From contig CAVZIJ010000002.1 of assembly GCA_963775335.1 (NCBI GenBank), forward strand, positions 186,001 to 250,000: a DNA stretch of 64,000 nucleotides. The letters are read 5' to 3'. The stretch comes from CAVQCX01 sp963775335. Its GTDB lineage: Bacteria > Pseudomonadota > Gammaproteobacteria > Chromatiales > Chromatiaceae. Position numbers and translations under genes: made by a program. A model generated the notes under the pieces. It searched no databases. It saw only the letters and a list, made by a program, of their open reading frames with translations, and was not told the DNA's origin. This document shows, piece by piece, positions 55,637-64,000 of the stretch (the stretch's first letter is position 1; every line of letters begins with the position of its first letter).

Positions 55637-56497
55637 TCAATAGGGCCAATCCTTACCCCAGCCCTCGCCCCAATAGCCGGGACCTCGAAATTCCCGCCAG
55701 GGGGAAGGGGGAAACATGCGCCAGGGACTCTGGTCCAGCTGCAGTGCCTGGAGAACGCGCTGGCGCTCGTCCGCCGGGATGTCCGAGCGCCCCTCTATGC
55801 TCTGGCGGATCTCGTCGCGGGTGCCCTGGAACTCCAGGTGCCGCTTCACGCCCTTCCCGTTGAGATAATCGACGCTCGCCTTGTAGCGACCTTTGCCCAG
55901 GCTGTTCAGGCTGAGGGAATCGAACTCCTGCCAGATCCCGCGATCCTCGTGCACGCCCGGTCCGGACATCGTCGGCCGCGGATGGTGGCTCCAGCGCAGA
56001 TCCCGCATCCTCAAGGGCTCGACCCATGATTGCTCCCGGCTGCCCAAGGCGACCGAGACGTCCTGGGCCTGGCCGTGGCGCAGCAGGTGCAGCTTCACCT
56101 CTCGCCCCGCCTTGTCCGCACGCACCAAGCCGGTCAGCTGATCCGGTGAGAACAGCTTCTGATCGTCGTAGGCAAGGAGAATGTCGTAGGGCATGAGGCC
56201 CGCCTTCTCGGCCGGAGATCCTTTTTCGACGTCCCTGACCATCACACCCCGTCCTCCTGGCAAGGAGCCCGATAGCTGGGCGGCCAGGGACGCCGGTACG
56301 GGCGCGATGACCACGCCCAGATAAGGCACCTGCTGCGCCGCGGGGGCCATTGCGGGGGCCATTGCGGGGGCCATTGCGGGGGCCATTGCGGGAGCAACGG
56401 GCGGAGCCGGCGGGGTTTCGGCCCCAGCGACCAAAGGCATCGAGATACCGAAGCAGCTGGCGAGCGCCAACGCGATGGCTGTTCTTCTCCTGGACAT
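55637..56497 (-). CDS. Exported PDZ-domain protein with PAMA repeats
   Basis: A 286-residue exported protein (signal peptide IALALASCFGISMPLVAGA). After it come four PAMA repeats (APAMAPAM), made by a 12-bp tandem repeat at about 56339-56392. The PDZ domain follows (YLGVVIAPVP, VEKGSPAEKAGLMPYDILLAYD). The C-terminal half is polar and ends aromatic (GYWGEGWGKDWPY). No protease triad is present, so it is a PDZ-only protein, perhaps an envelope adaptor. It is convergent with ettA. Confidence 0.82.
   Translation of the reverse strand: MSRRRTAIALALASCFGISMPLVAGAETPPAPPVAPAMAPAMAPAMAPAMAPAAQQVPYLGVVIAPVPASLAAQLSGSLPGGRGVMVRDVEKGSPAEKAGLMPYDILLAYDDQKLFSPDQLTGLVRADKAGREVKLHLLRHGQAQDVSVALGSREQSWVEPLRMRDLRWSHHPRPTMSGPGVHEDRGIWQEFDSLSLNSLGKGRYKASVDYLNGKGVKRHLEFQGTRDEIRQSIEGRSDIPADERQRVLQALQLDQSPWRMFPPSPWREFRGPGYWGEGWGKDWPY
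56339..56392. repeat. 12-bp tandem repeat in the PDZ gene
   Basis: About four copies of GGGGGCCATTGC, coding for PAMA units on the minus strand. Unit length is a multiple of three, so copy-number change would not shift the frame. Confidence 0.75.
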
Positions 56498-56620
56498 CTG
56501 TGTCTCCCGTTAGGTCAGATCATAACTAGGTACCAGTGAAGACAGCGATGTCCGATCCAGGTTCCGGGCGCTGTGAACAGGCGCCGACGCGTCTGCGCCG
56601 CTGCGCGGGGTACCCCCAAC

Positions 56621-56650
56621 GGAAAACGCCCGCGACCCGCGGGCGTTTCC
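56621..56650 (-). terminator. Intrinsic terminator of the DUF4382 lipoprotein gene
   Basis: Ten-base stem AAACGCCCGC / GCGGGCGTTT with a GACCC loop, on the minus strand ending in TTTTCC. It lies 24 bp beyond the stop at 56674. Its arms and T-run are convincing. Confidence 0.75.
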
Positions 56651-56673
56651 GATGGGTGGCCGCTCGGGCCGCC

Positions 56674-57609
56674 TCAGGGCGTGGGATCCACCGACAGGTT
56701 GGTACTGCTCATCGTGATGTCGTACGTGAACGGCGTGGCCCCCAGGGGGGAGACCGTGCCGGCCCCGTAGAAGGTCGTATTGTCTTCGGCGGCCGGATCG
56801 TCCGAATCGCAGGTCAACGCCACCGTGTAGTTGACCCCCGCCGGCAGGTTAGCCACCAGGTAGCGGTAAGTGTTCGTGCCGGAATCGTAGGCGACCGCCC
56901 CCGTATTGACCACCGACGCATTGGGATGCAGGTTGACGCCGTTGCTGTCGAGATAAATGTCATCGGGCGTCACAACGGCACCCTGGAATGCATAGGCCAC
57001 GCAGCCGGCGAATCCACTGAGCTGGAACTGCTGAGCGGTCGTTCCATCGGTAACGGCTCCCGCGATCTGGCTCAGCACCGTGTTGGCATCGAGCACGCGC
57101 ACCGTCGGGCGCAGCTTGTAGCCGTTCGGCTTGGTGTAGGTGATCGATTGGCGCAGATCGAAGTCCAGGGTGAACTGCACGAGGCCCGTCTGGGCGACGG
57201 TGAACGGGTGATTGAACTTGAGCCCGCTCTGGGCGCAGCTCGGGCACGCCAGGGGCAGCTGGGCACCGCCGACCTGCTCCACCACGTAGGTCTGAGCTGG
57301 ATCGATGGACAGGCGGAGCCACTCATAAGTACCGGCGGGGAGCGGATAGGAATCGAGCAGAATCGCGCTGGCGCCCCCGGTAAACTTGGTCAAGTCGATG
57401 GAGGACGCAGAGACCGGCACGACGACGTCGGTACCGTCCGAGTTGTGGAAGGTGACGCTCGTGAAGGTGACGACCACCTGGGAGAGCGTATCCACGGGGG
57501 TGTCAGCGACCTTGATGGTTACACCGTGCGGGGCGGTCTTGGAGCAGGCGCCCAGGATAACCCCCGCGAGCATAGCCAAGAGGGTCGGGACAGGTCCGAT
57601 ACGTACCAT
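56674..57609 (-). CDS. DUF4382-family lipoprotein
   Basis: A 311-residue lipoprotein with lipobox LGAC after VPTLLAMLAGVI. The start of the mature part (GVTIKVADTPVDTLSQVVVTFTSVTFH) is the DUF4382 pattern. Further beta-rich blocks include YLVANLPAGVNYTVALTC. The ATG at 57609 has a perfect AAAGGAGG site; the open frame to 58224 is not coding. Possibly a surface or periplasmic carbohydrate-related beta-sandwich protein; function unknown. A strong terminator follows. Confidence 0.85.
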   Translation of the reverse strand: MVRIGPVPTLLAMLAGVILGACSKTAPHGVTIKVADTPVDTLSQVVVTFTSVTFHNSDGTDVVVPVSASSIDLTKFTGGASAILLDSYPLPAGTYEWLRLSIDPAQTYVVEQVGGAQLPLACPSCAQSGLKFNHPFTVAQTGLVQFTLDFDLRQSITYTKPNGYKLRPTVRVLDANTVLSQIAGAVTDGTTAQQFQLSGFAGCVAYAFQGAVVTPDDIYLDSNGVNLHPNASVVNTGAVAYDSGTNTYRYLVANLPAGVNYTVALTCDSDDPAAEDNTTFYGAGTVSPLGATPFTYDITMSSTNLSVDPTP

Positions 57610-57867
57610 GTCGTCCTCCTTTGGAAACGGACTTTCGAGGGCGAAATCAAGTCTATGACAAAGATACACGCGACCGCTACGCGGTCGCGCGATCTGGGTC
57701 ACACCATGCGGACCACGATAGGTGGCGCCGCCCTGGCACTTGCCCCCCTCGCACCGCAGGCAAGCCCCGGACGCCTCGCGTGCCGACGCCCCCGCAGATA
57801 GAGATCGCATCGAGACTCCCGTAGACTCACCCCGGACCGGCCCCTCCACCAACGAGCGCTGGAAGCC

Positions 57868-59346
57868 ATGAGCCAGACCGCTGTCATCGGGGGCACCTTT
57901 TTCGTCTACCTCGTCGCGATGCTGGCGATCGGCTGGGTCGCTTATCGCAGGACCCGTGGTTTCGGAGACTTCATCCTCGGAGGGCGACGTCTGGGAAGCT
58001 GGGCCGCGGCCCTGAGTGCCGGCGCCTCGGACATGAGCGGCTGGCTGCTGCTCGGCCTGCCGGGGTACGCCTATGTCGTCGGCCTGCAGTCCCTGTGGCT
58101 CAGCTTGGGCCTGCTCGCGGGCACCTGGGCGAATTGGACCTTGCTCGCAAGGCGGCTTCGCGTATACACCGCGGCCGCCGGCGACGCCCTGACCCTGCCC
58201 GAATACTTCGAGCACCGATTCCATGACCGGAGCGGCACGCTGCGGGCCATCTCGGCGGTGTTCATCCTGCTCTTCTTCGTCTTCTACACGAGCTCCGGAC
58301 TGGTCGCCGCGGGCAAGCTCTTCGCGTCGGTCTTCGGGATGCCTTACATCTGGGCGGTGACGGCAGGGGTCGCCACCATCGTCATCTACACCTCGGCGGG
58401 CGGGTTCCTCGCGGTTTGTTGGACGGATGTGGTCCAGGCCCTGCTGATGGCCGGTGCCTTGTTGGTGGCCCCGATCGCAGCGTTCACGGCTCTGGGGGGC
58501 CTAGGCCCCGGCCTCGACGCGATCCGCGCCGTCAACCCGTACCTGCTCGATCCCTTTACCGACCCCAAAGGACAGGGCATCGGGGTCGCCACGGCAATCT
58601 CGCTTTTGGCATGGGGGCTGGGATATTTCGGTCAGCCCCACATCCTGGCTCGGTTCAAGGCGATCTCGTCCGCCCGCAGCGTGCCCTTCGCCCGACGTAT
58701 CGGCGTCACCTGGGCAGCGTTGACTCTCGGGGGCGCCACGCTGGTCGGCCTGAGTGGTGCGGCCTACTTCCCCGGCACGCTCGCCGGACCCGATTCGGAG
58801 AAGGTATTCATCCTGCTCGTCGGCGCCCTCTTCCATCCGCTGGTGGCGGGCATCTGCCTGGCCGCGGTGCTGGCCGCGATCATGAGCACGGCGGACTCCC
58901 AGATGCTGGTCGCCTCCTCGGCGTTCACCCAGGACCTCTACAAGAAGCTGTTGCGCCGGGAGGCCACGGAGCCCGAGCTGGTCCGCACCGGGCGCATTGC
59001 CGTGCTCGCGGTCGCCGTCTTGGCCTTCCTGCTGGCCCTCAATCCCGCCAGCAAGGTCTTGGAGCTGGTGGCCTATGCCTGGGCTGGATTCGGCGCGGCC
59101 TTCGGCCCGCCCTTGATCCTGTCGCTCTACTGGCGAGGCATGAGCCGCCCCGGTGCGGCAGCGGGAATCACCACCGGCGCGCTCACTGTGGTGATCTGGA
59201 AGCAGTTCCACGGCGGCATATTCGATGTGTACGAGATGGTGCCGGGGTGCATCCTGGCGACCCTGATAACGGTGCTGGTCAGTCTGGTATGGAGACCCGA
59301 GAAGGCCATTGCCGCCGAGCTCGATCGCATCGGCAGCCGTTCGTAA
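57868..59346 (+). CDS. putP: Sodium:proline symporter (PutP-like, SSS family)
   Basis: A 492-residue inner-membrane protein with about 13 helices. The motif WAAALSAGASDMSGWLLLGLPG in the second helix region is the classic sodium/proline signature of PutP, and the later AAVLAAIMSTADSQMLV is the Na2-site helix. It imports proline with Na+. A GGAAG ribosome site precedes the ATG. No proline dehydrogenase gene is adjacent, so pairing with catabolism is not shown here. Confidence 0.9.
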   Translation: MSQTAVIGGTFFVYLVAMLAIGWVAYRRTRGFGDFILGGRRLGSWAAALSAGASDMSGWLLLGLPGYAYVVGLQSLWLSLGLLAGTWANWTLLARRLRVYTAAAGDALTLPEYFEHRFHDRSGTLRAISAVFILLFFVFYTSSGLVAAGKLFASVFGMPYIWAVTAGVATIVIYTSAGGFLAVCWTDVVQALLMAGALLVAPIAAFTALGGLGPGLDAIRAVNPYLLDPFTDPKGQGIGVATAISLLAWGLGYFGQPHILARFKAISSARSVPFARRIGVTWAALTLGGATLVGLSGAAYFPGTLAGPDSEKVFILLVGALFHPLVAGICLAAVLAAIMSTADSQMLVASSAFTQDLYKKLLRREATEPELVRTGRIAVLAVAVLAFLLALNPASKVLELVAYAWAGFGAAFGPPLILSLYWRGMSRPGAAAGITTGALTVVIWKQFHGGIFDVYEMVPGCILATLITVLVSLVWRPEKAIAAELDRIGSRS

Positions 59347-59535
59347 AACCTGCGACACCGGAATAGACGACCCGCGCAACCCCATGAAAACAAGGTGGAT
59401 CATGTGAGACGAATCCGGTCTTCGCAGCCCAGATAGTGCTATCCTCGGCTTAGGCCGTGTTGTTGCATGGATTGCGGCGACAAGGCTTGTTCCGGTGCAG
59501 CATGGCCGGCAACCAGAAGAAGAACGCGGTCCACC

Positions 59536-61278
59536 ATGTCCAAAGAGAACGATATACCGCCGGGCCCCGCCTCGGTCGGCGAAGCGGCGTTGCGGGCCGT
59601 CTGCGAGGCCACCACCGAAGGCATCTTGCTTGCCGATGACAAGGGGCGGGTGGAGCTATTCAGCCCCGCCGCCCAGATCCTGTTCGGCTACACAGAGGAA
59701 GAGATCGTCGGGCGCAGCGTTGATCTACTCGTACCTGTTCCGCTGCGAGCCGCGCATCGCCGGCATCTGACCATGTATCGCCAACCGACAGTCGGCGAGC
59801 GCACACCGGCCATGACCCGCGAAGTCCCGGGTCTGAGAAAGGACGGCAGCGAGATCCCCCTGAGGGTCTCCCTCGGCCGCTTTTTCTTTGAAGGGCGACC
59901 CCACTTCGTCGCGGTCATCCAGGACGTCACCGAGGATCGTCGCGCCACCGACGAGATCAATTATCTCGCGCGCCACGACGTGCTGACGGGGCTTCTCAAC
60001 CGATCAGCGTTCGAACAGCGTCTCGGCGACTTACTCGCCGATGAAGGTCCCCCGGGGATGCGCTACGCGCTGTTGCTCATCGACGTTGACCAGTTCCGTC
60101 TCGTCAATGACAGCTGCGGTCCGGAAGCAGGCGATGCCCTGCTTCGTCAGCTCGCCATGCTGATCCGCGCCCGCCTGCGACATGCCGACACCGTCGCCCG
60201 GCTCGGCGCAGACGAGTTTGGCGTGATATTTAGCGATGCCGAGGCACAGGAGGTCGATCGCACCGCCGAGGCGTTGCTGCGTACCATTCGAAGCTTTCTG
60301 TTCACTTGGGATACCCGAGGCTTCGACATTACGGTGAGCGTGGGACTAGCGCAGTTCTCCGCGGGCGCGGATACCTTGCAGACCGCGCTCAGCACGGCCC
60401 GCCTCGCATGCCGGCAGGCGAAAGACGCCGGCGGCGATCGGCTGCAGCGCTACACCACCGGCGATCGCGACCTGGTACGCCGCCACGGCGAAATGCATCG
60501 GGCAGCAGAGATCGCGACGGCGGTGGACGAAAACCGGTTCCGCCTCTATGCGCAGCCTATTCTGCCGTTGCAGAGCGGCCACACTTGCGCCCATCAGGAG
60601 GTGCTGGTCCGGATGTGCGGCGCCACGGGCGAAAGCCTGGCACCGGACGCGTTCTTGCCTGCCGCCGAGCGATACGTTTTGATGCCGATCGTGGACCGCT
60701 GGATCGTAACCCGTTTATTCGCAACCTGCGCGCCCGCAATCCGCGAATGGGCAACCGGCACGCGGCCCAGAGCCGACTTCCTATACTCGGTCAATCTCTC
60801 CGGACAGTCACTCGGCGACGAGGGATTCCTGAGGTTCTTGCTGCGCCAGTTCAGTGACCACGGTGTGCCGTTCGACGCCATCTGTTTCGAGATCACGGAG
60901 ACCGCGGCGGTTGCCAATCTAGACGCTGCCCGGGCTACTATGAGAGAGCTCAAAGGGCGGGGCTGCTCGATCGCCCTCGATGACTTCGGCAGCGGCCTGT
61001 CTTCGTTCCGCTACCTGAAGGCCCTACCGCTGGATTACCTCAAGATCGACGGCAATCTGGTGCGCGACATCACCCGCGACCACAAAGATCATGCCATGGT
61101 GAGCGCCATCAACCAGCTGGGCCACGCCATGGGCCTGAAGACCATCGCCGAGTGGGTTGAGCACGGCGACACCGCCGAGGAGCTACGCAGGATCGGCGTC
61201 GACTATGCCCAAGGCTACGCCTTCGGTGAGCCGAGACTTCTGGATTCCGAGCCGCCCGCACTCGCGGTGCTGGCCTGA
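59536..61278 (+). CDS. PAS-GGDEF-EAL protein with degenerate GGDEF site
   Basis: A 580-residue cytoplasmic protein. A PAS domain (residues about 15-130, ILLADDKGRVELFSPAAQILFGY) is followed by a GGDEF domain with a degenerate site GADEF in RLGADEFGVIF, so cyclase activity is doubtful. The EAL domain keeps the main residues: EVLVRM (E-x-L-x-R), NLSGQSL, EITETA, DDFGSGL, LKIDG and EWVE, then YAQGYAFG. It should therefore hydrolyse c-di-GMP, perhaps with the GGDEF part binding GTP as a regulator. The ATG at 59536 is the likely start; an ORF start at 59467 is in frame. Confidence 0.9.
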   Translation: MSKENDIPPGPASVGEAALRAVCEATTEGILLADDKGRVELFSPAAQILFGYTEEEIVGRSVDLLVPVPLRAAHRRHLTMYRQPTVGERTPAMTREVPGLRKDGSEIPLRVSLGRFFFEGRPHFVAVIQDVTEDRRATDEINYLARHDVLTGLLNRSAFEQRLGDLLADEGPPGMRYALLLIDVDQFRLVNDSCGPEAGDALLRQLAMLIRARLRHADTVARLGADEFGVIFSDAEAQEVDRTAEALLRTIRSFLFTWDTRGFDITVSVGLAQFSAGADTLQTALSTARLACRQAKDAGGDRLQRYTTGDRDLVRRHGEMHRAAEIATAVDENRFRLYAQPILPLQSGHTCAHQEVLVRMCGATGESLAPDAFLPAAERYVLMPIVDRWIVTRLFATCAPAIREWATGTRPRADFLYSVNLSGQSLGDEGFLRFLLRQFSDHGVPFDAICFEITETAAVANLDAARATMRELKGRGCSIALDDFGSGLSSFRYLKALPLDYLKIDGNLVRDITRDHKDHAMVSAINQLGHAMGLKTIAEWVEHGDTAEELRRIGVDYAQGYAFGEPRLLDSEPPALAVLA

Positions 61279-61350
61279 TCCGCAACCTGTCGCTATGCTT
61301 CCGCTATATCCCAGGGCTCAGACCGACCAGACTCGAAGCCGCACCAGACG

Positions 61351-62220
61351 ATGGACGATCTCGATGCCGTGCTGGCGACCGTCCAGCGACTGCTTTCCCA
61401 TGCGGAACTGCTGATCGGCGCCGAACGCGTCGACCCCCCCGAATGGGATGGCGCTGCGGCGTTCCGCTGGCGGCGTACCGGTCCGGCGCGCCGCCTCGAG
61501 CCGGTGACCCGGCCTCATCGCATCACCCTCGACGACCTGCTCTGCATGGACCGGCAGAAGGCGGAGATGCTGCGCAACACCCGACAGTTCATCGCTGGGC
61601 TGCCGGCCAACCACGTCCTGCTCTGGGGCTCGCGCGGCACGGGTAAGTCCTCCCTGATCAAGGCGGTGCTCAACGGATTTTCCGCCGAGGGGCTGCGCCT
61701 GATCGAGATCGAGCGACCAAACCTCGCCGACCTGCCCTATATCATCGACCTGGTGGCCGACAGACCCGAGAAGTTCATGCTGTTCTGCGATGATCTCTCC
61801 TTCGAATCCGACGACCCGAGCTACAAATCCCTCAAGGCAATCCTCGACGGCTCGGTCGCCGCCCCCAGCGACAACCTGATCCTGTGCGCCACCTCAAACC
61901 GGCGCCACCTCATGCCGGAGTATCGCAGCGAGAACCTCGAGGCGCGGATCCTGGACGGAGAGATCCACCCCGGTGAAAGCGTCGAGGAAAAGATCTCGCT
62001 GTCGGACCGCTTCGGGCTATGGCTGTCCTTCTATCCCTTCACTCAGGACGAGTACCTGGCGATAGTCACCCACTGGCTCGCCCGGCTCGGCGCCCCCGAC
62101 GCCGACGAGCCACAGGTACGGGAGACCGCCCTGCGGTGGGCCCTCAAACGCGGCTCGCGCAGCGGACGAACCGCCTGGCAGTTCGCCCGCGACTGGACTG
62201 GGCGCACAGCACTCGGATAG
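61351..62220 (+). CDS. DUF815-family AAA+-like ATPase
   Basis: A 289-residue protein with Walker A GSRGTGKSS and Walker B FMLFCDDLSFE, followed by NLILCATSNRRHLMPE (sensor 1) and the arginine-rich EEKISLSDRFGLWL block. This is the DUF815 family. Function not firmly known; some members adjoin stress or metabolic genes. It starts 72 bp after the PAS-GGDEF-EAL gene on the same strand. Confidence 0.9.
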   Translation: MDDLDAVLATVQRLLSHAELLIGAERVDPPEWDGAAAFRWRRTGPARRLEPVTRPHRITLDDLLCMDRQKAEMLRNTRQFIAGLPANHVLLWGSRGTGKSSLIKAVLNGFSAEGLRLIEIERPNLADLPYIIDLVADRPEKFMLFCDDLSFESDDPSYKSLKAILDGSVAAPSDNLILCATSNRRHLMPEYRSENLEARILDGEIHPGESVEEKISLSDRFGLWLSFYPFTQDEYLAIVTHWLARLGAPDADEPQVRETALRWALKRGSRSGRTAWQFARDWTGRTALG

Positions 62221-62278
62221 CGGGCATCCGGAGGGCCGAGGTCCGGCGCCGAAGCGGCAAACGCGAGGACAAGCAGCC

Positions 62279-62923
62279 GTGTCCATACCGCTGCAGGTGT
62301 TAGAGACTGTTCTCGCCTTCACTCTGGTGGTCGTGCTTGCGAGCCAGCTCCAACGGCTCGGTGTGGTCGGACCGAACCAGAGTCCCACCTTCGCCAAGCT
62401 GCTCACCGGGGCCATCCTTCCGGCGGCCGTCGTTCACCAGCTCCTGATCCGTCCGGTCGCAGGGCGACAGTTCGTCCTGGTCGGCATCATGGCCGTGGCT
62501 GGGGCCGTCTGCCTGGTCTTGGCCTGGATCGCTGCGCGGCTGTTGCGGCTAGACCGGCCAACGACCGGTGCCTTGATGCTCACCTCGGGCTTCGGCTCCT
62601 CGGCACTGCTTGGCTATCCTCTGGTGCAATTCGCCTTTCCCCGGGATCCGCAGGCGTTCTCCGACGCGGTACTGATCAGCGAGCTGGGTGTGGGGCTGCC
62701 GCTGTTCACCTTCGGCCCCCTGGTCGCCATGCACTTCGGCGCCCATTCCCGCGACGTTCGGTCCGCGCGTAAAACACTCCTCGATTACCGACGCTCACCG
62801 ATCTTCATCGCGCTGATGGCGGGGCTCGCCGGCTCACGGCAGAAGGTCTCGGCGGTCGTCTTCAGTCACGTTGCCATCAGTCTGGTCACCATACCGACCG
62901 TGTTCTCGACGCTGGTCGGTTGA
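62279..62923 (+). CDS. AEC-family transporter, internally shortened
   Basis: A 214-residue membrane protein. The N-terminal part resembles the auxin efflux carrier/AEC transporters (LAFTLVVVLASQLQRLGVVG, LLIRPVAGRQF), and it has an SGFGSSALLGYPLVQ block. The end, KVSAVVFSHVAISLVTIPTVFSTL, matches the C-terminus of full-length members (about 310 residues, 10 helices), joined directly to RSPIFIALMAGLAG. About 95 residues appear deleted internally with the frame preserved. Function is probably lost or altered. Start is GTG at 62279. Family assignment is moderate. Confidence 0.6.
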   Translation: MSIPLQVLETVLAFTLVVVLASQLQRLGVVGPNQSPTFAKLLTGAILPAAVVHQLLIRPVAGRQFVLVGIMAVAGAVCLVLAWIAARLLRLDRPTTGALMLTSGFGSSALLGYPLVQFAFPRDPQAFSDAVLISELGVGLPLFTFGPLVAMHFGAHSRDVRSARKTLLDYRRSPIFIALMAGLAGSRQKVSAVVFSHVAISLVTIPTVFSTLVG

Positions 62924-62998
62924 CGCTCGGCAAGTCGGCCGCCGACCTAAAGCGGCGGGCCCTGGGAGGTATGTGGAGCACGCTCGATTTCTCGGCGC

Positions 62999-63643
62999 TC
63001 AGGATGCTGCGCCACGAGCCTGAACGGAGCGCGTGGCGGCGGGCCTCTGAGTGAACGGTTTTGGCCGGAGCAGGCGGGCCGCCAAGAGCACGCCCAGGGC
63101 GAGGCCATAGAGGGCCGGCTCACGGTAGTCGGCCTTGACCAGCCAGAGATAGTGCACGACGCCTGCCGTGGCGATGACGTAGACCAGACGGTGCAGCCGT
63201 TTCCAATTGCCCCCGAGCCGAAGCATCCAGCCCCGCGTGGACGTCACCGCCAGGGGCACCAGCATCAGGAGCGCGCCGAAGCCCAGGGTGATGTAGGGCC
63301 GCTTGACGACGTTGGCGAGGGCCGCCGTCCACTGGAATTCCTGGTCGAGCCAGATCCAGGTGAGGAAGTGCAGCACTGCGTAAAAGAAGGCGAACAGCCC
63401 GAGCATACGCCGGAACCTCACCGGCAGCTGCCAACCGGTAAGCCGACGCACCGGCGTGACCGCCAAGGTCAACAGGAGCAGACGCAGGGTCCAATCGCCG
63501 GTGCGATGGGTGATGGCCTCCACCGGGTTGGGGCCGAGCCCATCGGCGGAGGTATCCCAGACCAGCCACAGAAAGGGCGCGAGGCAAAGACCGAACACCA
63601 TCGGCTTGAGCCCAAACGCCACCCATCGGTCACCCGTGTGCAT
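62999..63643 (-). CDS. msrQ: MsrQ heme-binding membrane subunit
   Basis: A 214-residue six-helix membrane protein of the YedZ/MsrQ family: WDTSADGLGPNPVEAITHRTGDW, RRMLGLFAFFYAVLHF and WKRLHRLVYVIATAGVVHYLW, with His residues that hold heme. It passes electrons to MsrP, which repairs oxidised methionine in periplasmic proteins. The msrP gene lies upstream on the same strand (128 bp gap), as in the usual msrPQ operon. Confidence 0.93.
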   Translation of the reverse strand: MHTGDRWVAFGLKPMVFGLCLAPFLWLVWDTSADGLGPNPVEAITHRTGDWTLRLLLLTLAVTPVRRLTGWQLPVRFRRMLGLFAFFYAVLHFLTWIWLDQEFQWTAALANVVKRPYITLGFGALLMLVPLAVTSTRGWMLRLGGNWKRLHRLVYVIATAGVVHYLWLVKADYREPALYGLALGVLLAARLLRPKPFTQRPAATRSVQARGAAS

Positions 63644-63771
63644 CGCTCACCCGCCTCCCACCGGGGCGCCCGCGATGCCCGCGCCTCATCTCTAGACGCA
63701 TCACCAGCGCCGCCATCGAGAGAGCAAATGCGGGTCAAGGCTGCTCATGATGCCGTCACCCCCAGCGCCTC

Positions 63772-64000
63772 TCAGAAGAACTTGCGCAGATCCATGCCGC
63801 GATACAGATCGGCCACCTGATCGCCATAGCCATTGAACAGGAGCGTAGGCTGTTTGGCGGCGAATATGCTCGCGCCAATCATGCGGTGAGACTTCTGGCT
63901 CCAGCGCGGATGATCGACCTGCGGATTGACGTTGGCATAGAAGCCGTACTCGTTGGGCGCCAACGCCGACCAGGTGGTGTTGGGCGGGGTCTCGGCGAAG
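63772..64000 (-). CDS. msrP: MsrP, periplasmic methionine sulfoxide reductase, C-terminal part
   Basis: Only the C-terminal about 75 residues are in the window; the gene continues past its right edge. NEYGFYANVNPQVDHPRWSQ, then RMIGASIF and QPTLLFNGYGDQVADLYRGMDL, are the characteristic end of MsrP (YedY), the molybdopterin subunit. Its catalytic Cys and Tat signal lie outside. Partner of the msrQ gene downstream. Confidence 0.93.
   Translation of the reverse strand, partial: FAETPPNTTWSALAPNEYGFYANVNPQVDHPRWSQKSHRMIGASIFAAKQPTLLFNGYGDQVADLYRGMDLRKFF

Overview
The window reads as chromosomal DNA of a GC-rich gammaproteobacterium. Two GGDEF/EAL signalling proteins, an LpxL-type acyltransferase, a PilU fragment, EttA, an ArnT-like transferase and the MsrPQ pair fit that group. 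Overall character suggests Chromatiales or a near relative, but no rRNA or other taxonomic marker is present, so this is inference. I found no tRNA, rRNA or CRISPR array.

Layout. 1-15.5 kb is mostly intact core sequence: the end of a GGDEF-EAL protein, a CPA2 antiporter divergent from a CDF metal exporter, a cyclic-nucleotide-binding protein, a DUF2934 protein with a Lys/Ala tail, an LpxL-like acyltransferase, two tandem paralogous exported proteins, a dihydrolipoyl-dehydrogenase-like flavoprotein, an MltD-like transglycosylase and an ArnT-like transferase. 15.5-31 kb is sparse and accessory. It holds a c4-type diheme cytochrome beside an outer-membrane porin-cytochrome fusion, glycan genes (a frameshifted asparagine synthase, GT1, GT4), a broken CPBP protease, a truncated ABC ATPase, a REP-associated transposase remnant, a MASE-PAS-PAS-GGDEF cyclase and a group II intron remnant.

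31-42.3 kb: a COG4705/DUF347 membrane protein followed by a QseBC-like two-component pair, two TPM-domain proteins, a HAD-UbiA fusion with two exported proteins (one FGE-like), another exported protein, and an SMR-type protein coupled to an epimerase. 42.3-46.9 kb carries mobile debris: a transposase remnant abutting a MITE, an ExeA-like ATPase with LysM repeats, a decayed pilU and a stand-alone tyrosine recombinase. 46.9-52.2 kb is a coherent envelope-stress-like module: a histidine kinase and OmpR-type regulator divergent from a PspA-membrane protein-VWA operon, with repeated GTAAA half-sites between them. 52.2-64 kb is ordinary again, with an RraA domain fused to an extra N-terminal domain, EttA, a PDZ protein, a DUF4382 lipoprotein, a PutP-like symporter, a PAS-GGDEF-EAL protein, a DUF815 ATPase, an internally deleted AEC carrier and the msrQ/msrP pair.

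The strongest items for follow-up are a 161-bp MITE present in two inverted copies about 17 kb apart, the kinase/regulator/PspA/VWA module with its operator, the porin-cytochrome plus c4 pair, and the RraA fusion. At least eight decayed or disrupted genes cluster around the mobile debris.
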